NCBI RefSeq assembly: GCF_963675165.1
Contig: NC_087393.1
Span: forward strand, 480,002 to 544,001
DNA length: 64,000 nucleotides
Source of the DNA: Halichondria panicea
Lineage: Eukaryota > Porifera > Demospongiae > Suberitida > Halichondriidae
Direction of reading: 5' to 3'
Position 1 is the stretch's first letter; each line of letters begins with the position of its first letter. Under the pieces are notes generated by a model. The model saw only the letters and a program-made list of their open reading frames with translations, searched no databases and was not told the DNA's origin. Made by a program: the position numbers and the translations under genes. This document shows, one piece after another, positions 61,001-64,000 of this stretch.

Positions 61001-61681
61001 GCACTTAATTAAAAAAAAAATATTCAATTTCTTTTAGGGAGCTTTATCGTGGGCTGTAATGAGATTTTTTAGGGATACCATAGCTAATTAAAGCTGTATG
61101 TATGAAGGTTTTATTCCACAACCACCCCCCCCCCCCCTCACAGCTTGGTGCAGACGTGCAGGCTGTCAATCACCAGGGCCTCACTGCTCTCGATATAGTC
61201 AACATGTACACTGACCCACGATCAGCTGGTCTCATGAAACAAGTGCTCCAGGACGCTCTGGCACAACTGGCTAGAGTAAGGATCTCTCAGCAGGCACAAC
61301 CCTCACACCCTCACCAAGGGCACACGGCTCACCAGCCTTCCCAGGGCCACGCCGCTCACCAAGGGCACACGGCTCACCAACCTCCCCAAGGTCACGCCCC
61401 TCACCAAGGGCACACGGCTCACCAACCTCCCCAAGGTCACGCCCCTCACCAAGGGCACACGGCTCACAGTGGTTACCCAGCACATGCCCAACAGAGACCA
61501 CCGTCACAAGAGACCCACTATCAGCAGCCGAATCCACGTCCACAACAGCCTCAGGCCACCCACCAACCTCCCACTGGCCCCTCCCCCACACCAGCCGGAC
61601 CTGTTGGTTTCTCATACATCATGCCGGGGATGATCAAAGTGAGTTAGCTAGTATGATGATTTTATAGTTCACGCATGTCAT

Positions 61682-61743
<62 letters not shown>

Positions 61744-63901
61744 CCGAGGACGAAGAGTGAACCTGTTGTTGAACCTCACGCCAACCCCTCTCCTCAACTA
61801 AGCCACGCCCATCAACAGGTATGTCCGTTGTATCAATTTTGTCTAATAATAACATTTTTATCTCATAGCAGCACGGACAAACTGGCCACCACTCTCAGTC
61901 TCAAGCTCATGCTGCCTACTCCCAGGAGCGGTCCCAGTCCATACAGCCCCAGCCCCAACCCCATTCCAACTCTTCGTACGGCCAGCCTCGTTCCCATGCA
62001 GGACACTCTGGAATGACACAGAGGTAAGTGTACATGTACTTACAGTATCTTTGTATTTTGACAACTTAGAAGGTTTTGCATACTATAATTTTAAGCATGT
62101 AATGTAGGAGGTGATTTTGTTGTGTTATTGCTGTGTTACATAATTTCTCCCCCCTAGGTCCCAGTCCATTCAGGTTCAGCCATCATACGAGCAGCAGAGG
62201 GCAGCCCAACAACTGCAGCAGCAACAGCAGCAGCAGTACAATCAGGGGCAGTACAGTCAGCAACAGCAACCACAGTACGCCCAACCCCAGCCCCAGTCTC
62301 AACACCAACAGCAGCAGTATAACCAGCAGCAACAGCAACAGTATAACCAGCAGCAGCAGCAGGCTCAGGGCACACCTGGTGTAGCACACCGTGAGTCAGT
62401 GTGTGTGTGTTTAATCTGTGCTAGAGATCAGTGTGCTTGTACATGTACAGTTGTAGTCCGTGTACAGCCCTTGTAAAGTTAATAGCCACACTTGTACTTA
62501 TACTTACACTTTGTTACACACTAATGACTGTACTCTACAGATGATGTGGGTGGGGCTACTCCGCCCATGGACCTGGCCTCTCAGATCCAAGCCAAGCTGG
62601 CTGCACGGAAACCCATGACCACCTCACCCACTCAGAAGGACTTCCCAACAGGTGGTGACGAACCATTCAGACGCAGCAACACGATGTCCTCACAAACCTC
62701 TATGGGCGAGATCAGGTAATGAGCATGTATATAATTATATAGTATCTTTGAGCGACCATAACTTTTATTCTGTTGGTCCAAAAACGTTAACTTTATGATG
62801 TTTTGAAAGCTTAGAGAGAATCCTTTCAGATTATGCCTTAAATCAAAAGTCTATTTTGGGCCTGTTTTTGACAGAATACATGGTATTTTTCCGAAAAATG
62901 GAAATTATGGCCTGTTACAAATTTGAGATTTGATCATACCATCTGAACGGGCTCCTTCTAAGCTTTGAGAAAATCAGAAAATTGTGGAATTTGGACTATC
63001 AGAACTTTAGTTACAGAGCTAACTCTAATCACTTCTTGCTTCCTCCCCAGACAAGCAGTTCTCAGAAGGAGGGGGAGTATGACAGACCGCTCATCAAGTT
63101 CCCCTGATCGAGAGGGGTACGATCGCAGCAACCCCCCCACTCTGCCTCGTCGTGGCCCTGCTGGCCCCCCTGCATTCACACCAGTACCCCCCATTCAGAC
63201 TGCCACTCTAGATCGTCCCAGACGCAAACCTACACCTAAGCCCCTCCCTCCTCCAGAACCAGAGGCAGAAAATGAACTATTGAAGAAGCTTATGAGGAGA
63301 CAAAATCGAATACAGAAGGCAGAGGAGGAAGGAGTGGAGTCTCTGGAACCTAAGATCGATGAGCCGATAGATAGCGAGCCCCCCAAACCAGCTGCAGTTG
63401 TTGGACCACCCCCCATTCCAGAGAGAAAGACACCAGCATTGAGTTCTGAAGTGAAAGAGCTTAGTCCGCCCCCACCACCTCCACAAACGCCCCCTCCATC
63501 CTCACACGCATCACCACCCTCACGAGCTCCACCACCCTCACAGCCGCCCGCTGAAGAGTCCAAGATCATTGATATTCCAAAAGTGAAGTCTAAGCCTCGA
63601 GCTAAACCACCACCCACAAAGCCAAAGAAAGAAGAGCCGGAAGTGCCACCATGGCAATTAGAGTTACAAAAAAAGAAAGAAAAGCGAGCTTCAGAATCGA
63701 TTGAGTTAGCCAAGTCCATGATGGTTGAGACAGATGAACAGAAGGAAGTACCACTGGCAAAGGAGGTCTCCCCTTCACACTTCCCCATCCCCCCGTCTCC
63801 TGTGAAGATGTTGACACCTCCTCCAGAGCCAGCTCCCCCACCACCCTCACAGCAACCACCCTCTCTGCAACCTGTGCTGCCCCCTCCGGCTGAAAATCAA
63901 T
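56773..63901 (+). CDS. Ankyrin-repeat, Gln/Pro-rich scaffold (CASKIN/ANKS1-like N-terminus), open at the right edge
   Basis: Twelve exons are visible: 56773-56860, 57840-57894, 59120-59217, 59377-59522, 59682-59777, 60674-60904, 61144-61638, 61744-61818, 61869-62023, 62159-62390, 62541-62715 and 63051-63901. A donor at 63902 suggests the gene continues. The N-terminus MGKTTELMQLLKTGNSDAAR and six or so ankyrin repeats (GFTPLHLAAGSGRTSAVQAL, GDTPLHLACSGGHTST, SGHTPLDLASEHGHAN, NSFHEAALYGKVETVKYLLL, GLTALDIVNMYTD) resemble CASKIN and ANKS1. A tandem HQGHTAHQPPQGH coding repeat follows, then long Gln-rich and polyproline regions. Short basic helices (NELLKKLMRRQNRIQKAEEE; PPWQLELQKKKEKR) recall actin-binding espin tails. 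No SH3 or SAM domain lies within the window. A cytoskeletal or junction scaffold role is inferred. Confidence 0.78.
58278..58386 (+). repeat. 24-bp intronic minisatellite containing acceptor-like units
   Basis: Four to five copies of a unit made of ctgtgtatagtcctctcc and ctacag lie in the long second intron of the ankyrin scaffold. Each copy has a pyrimidine tract and CAG. Confidence 0.9.
59870..59975 (+). repeat. About 30-bp tandem repeat, three copies
   Basis: Copies of ggtggtattgagtgtggaag plus gcaactag lie in an intron of the ankyrin scaffold. No coding role is seen. Confidence 0.85.
61310..61470 (+). repeat. In-frame coding repeat in the ankyrin scaffold
   Basis: The block caccaagggcacacggctca plus ccaacctccccaaggtcacg is repeated about four times. 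It encodes HQGHTAHQPPQGHAP-type units. The last full copies are identical at the DNA level, which suggests recent slippage or conversion. Confidence 0.9.
61682..61743 (+). repeat. (CA)n tract ending at an ankyrin-scaffold acceptor
   Basis: Pure CA repeat whose last CAG is the acceptor of the 61744-61818 exon. Confidence 0.95.
62738..63030. repeat. Second foldback subfamily copy in an ankyrin-scaffold intron
   Basis: It runs from tttgagcgaccataactttt to ggactatcagaactttagtt, with gaaagcttagagagaatcct in the left arm and tccttctaagctttgagaaa in the right arm. Confidence 0.75.
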
Positions 63902-64000
63902 GTGAGTCCTTGTTAGACTATGAAGGCCTGTATATACATGTAGAGCATCTACAATCACAATGTCGGATACATTCTGTAGAAGCTCTATTGAATGGCATAT

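Noticed and set aside
61271-61615. Minus-strand open frame over the ankyrin-scaffold repeats
   Set aside because: It is the reverse frame of an in-frame coding tandem repeat, with no independent support.

Overview
The window looks like part of a compact animal genome, most likely a demosponge. The genes are densely packed on both strands. They have many short GT-AG introns, a moderately AT-rich background with frequent ctagctagc strings, and abundant CA/TG microsatellites. They encode animal-type proteins: VPS35L, delphilin-type formin, Unkempt, USP1, ANKZF1, a BTB-Kelch protein and a heterotrimeric G-alpha. The sponge assignment is an inference from this style and gene content. I saw no rRNA, tRNA, CRISPR array or prokaryotic operon.

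Layout. 1-5639 (minus): VPS35L, with its C-terminal part beyond the window edge. 5908-18611 (plus): four tandem paralogues (units A to D) of a family I cannot name. Each encodes an SH2-like domain that lacks the phosphotyrosine-binding arginine, a Tyr/Pro linker, a basic His/Cys segment and a C-terminal hydrophobic Cys-rich tail. The tail is encoded by one of two duplicated terminal exons, 7a or 7b. 18870-28054 (minus): a polytopic membrane protein of about 945 residues with its own duplicated last exon. An intronless apolipoprotein-L-like gene (22306-23088, plus) is nested in one of its introns. 28428-30161 (minus): BTB-BACK-Kelch protein. 30872-35810 (plus): G-alpha. 36620-39709 (minus): ANKZF1/Vms1. 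39932-41534 (plus): secreted PHB-depolymerase-like esterase. 41834-47501 (plus): Unkempt. 48048-54572 (minus): delphilin (GRID2IP)-type PDZ formin. 54769-56470 (minus): USP1. 56773 to at least 63901 (plus): ankyrin-repeat, Gln/Pro-rich scaffold resembling CASKIN/ANKS1, open at the right edge.

The most unusual part is the SH2-like array. All four copies can be assembled with open frames, and the two terminal exons are phase-compatible in the units that keep both. In units A and B a 49-bp minisatellite lies directly before exon 7b, and every repeat carries a polypyrimidine tract plus CAG, so it looks like an amplified 3' splice site. In unit D a roughly 560-bp pure TG tract has replaced the start of exon 7a. 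In unit C exon 7a is only a remnant. The array therefore suggests repeated birth and loss of alternative membrane-tail exons.

A dispersed foldback repeat family of about 330 bp, plus a related subfamily, occurs in introns and intergenic DNA across the window. Most of the other genes are conserved housekeeping or signalling genes with no obvious shared pathway. Several pairs are arranged head to head with short shared promoters (VPS35L/unit A, ANKZF1/esterase, USP1/ankyrin scaffold).

All exon boundaries were placed by eye from GT-AG sites, reading frame and remembered family similarity. No transcript data or searches were available.
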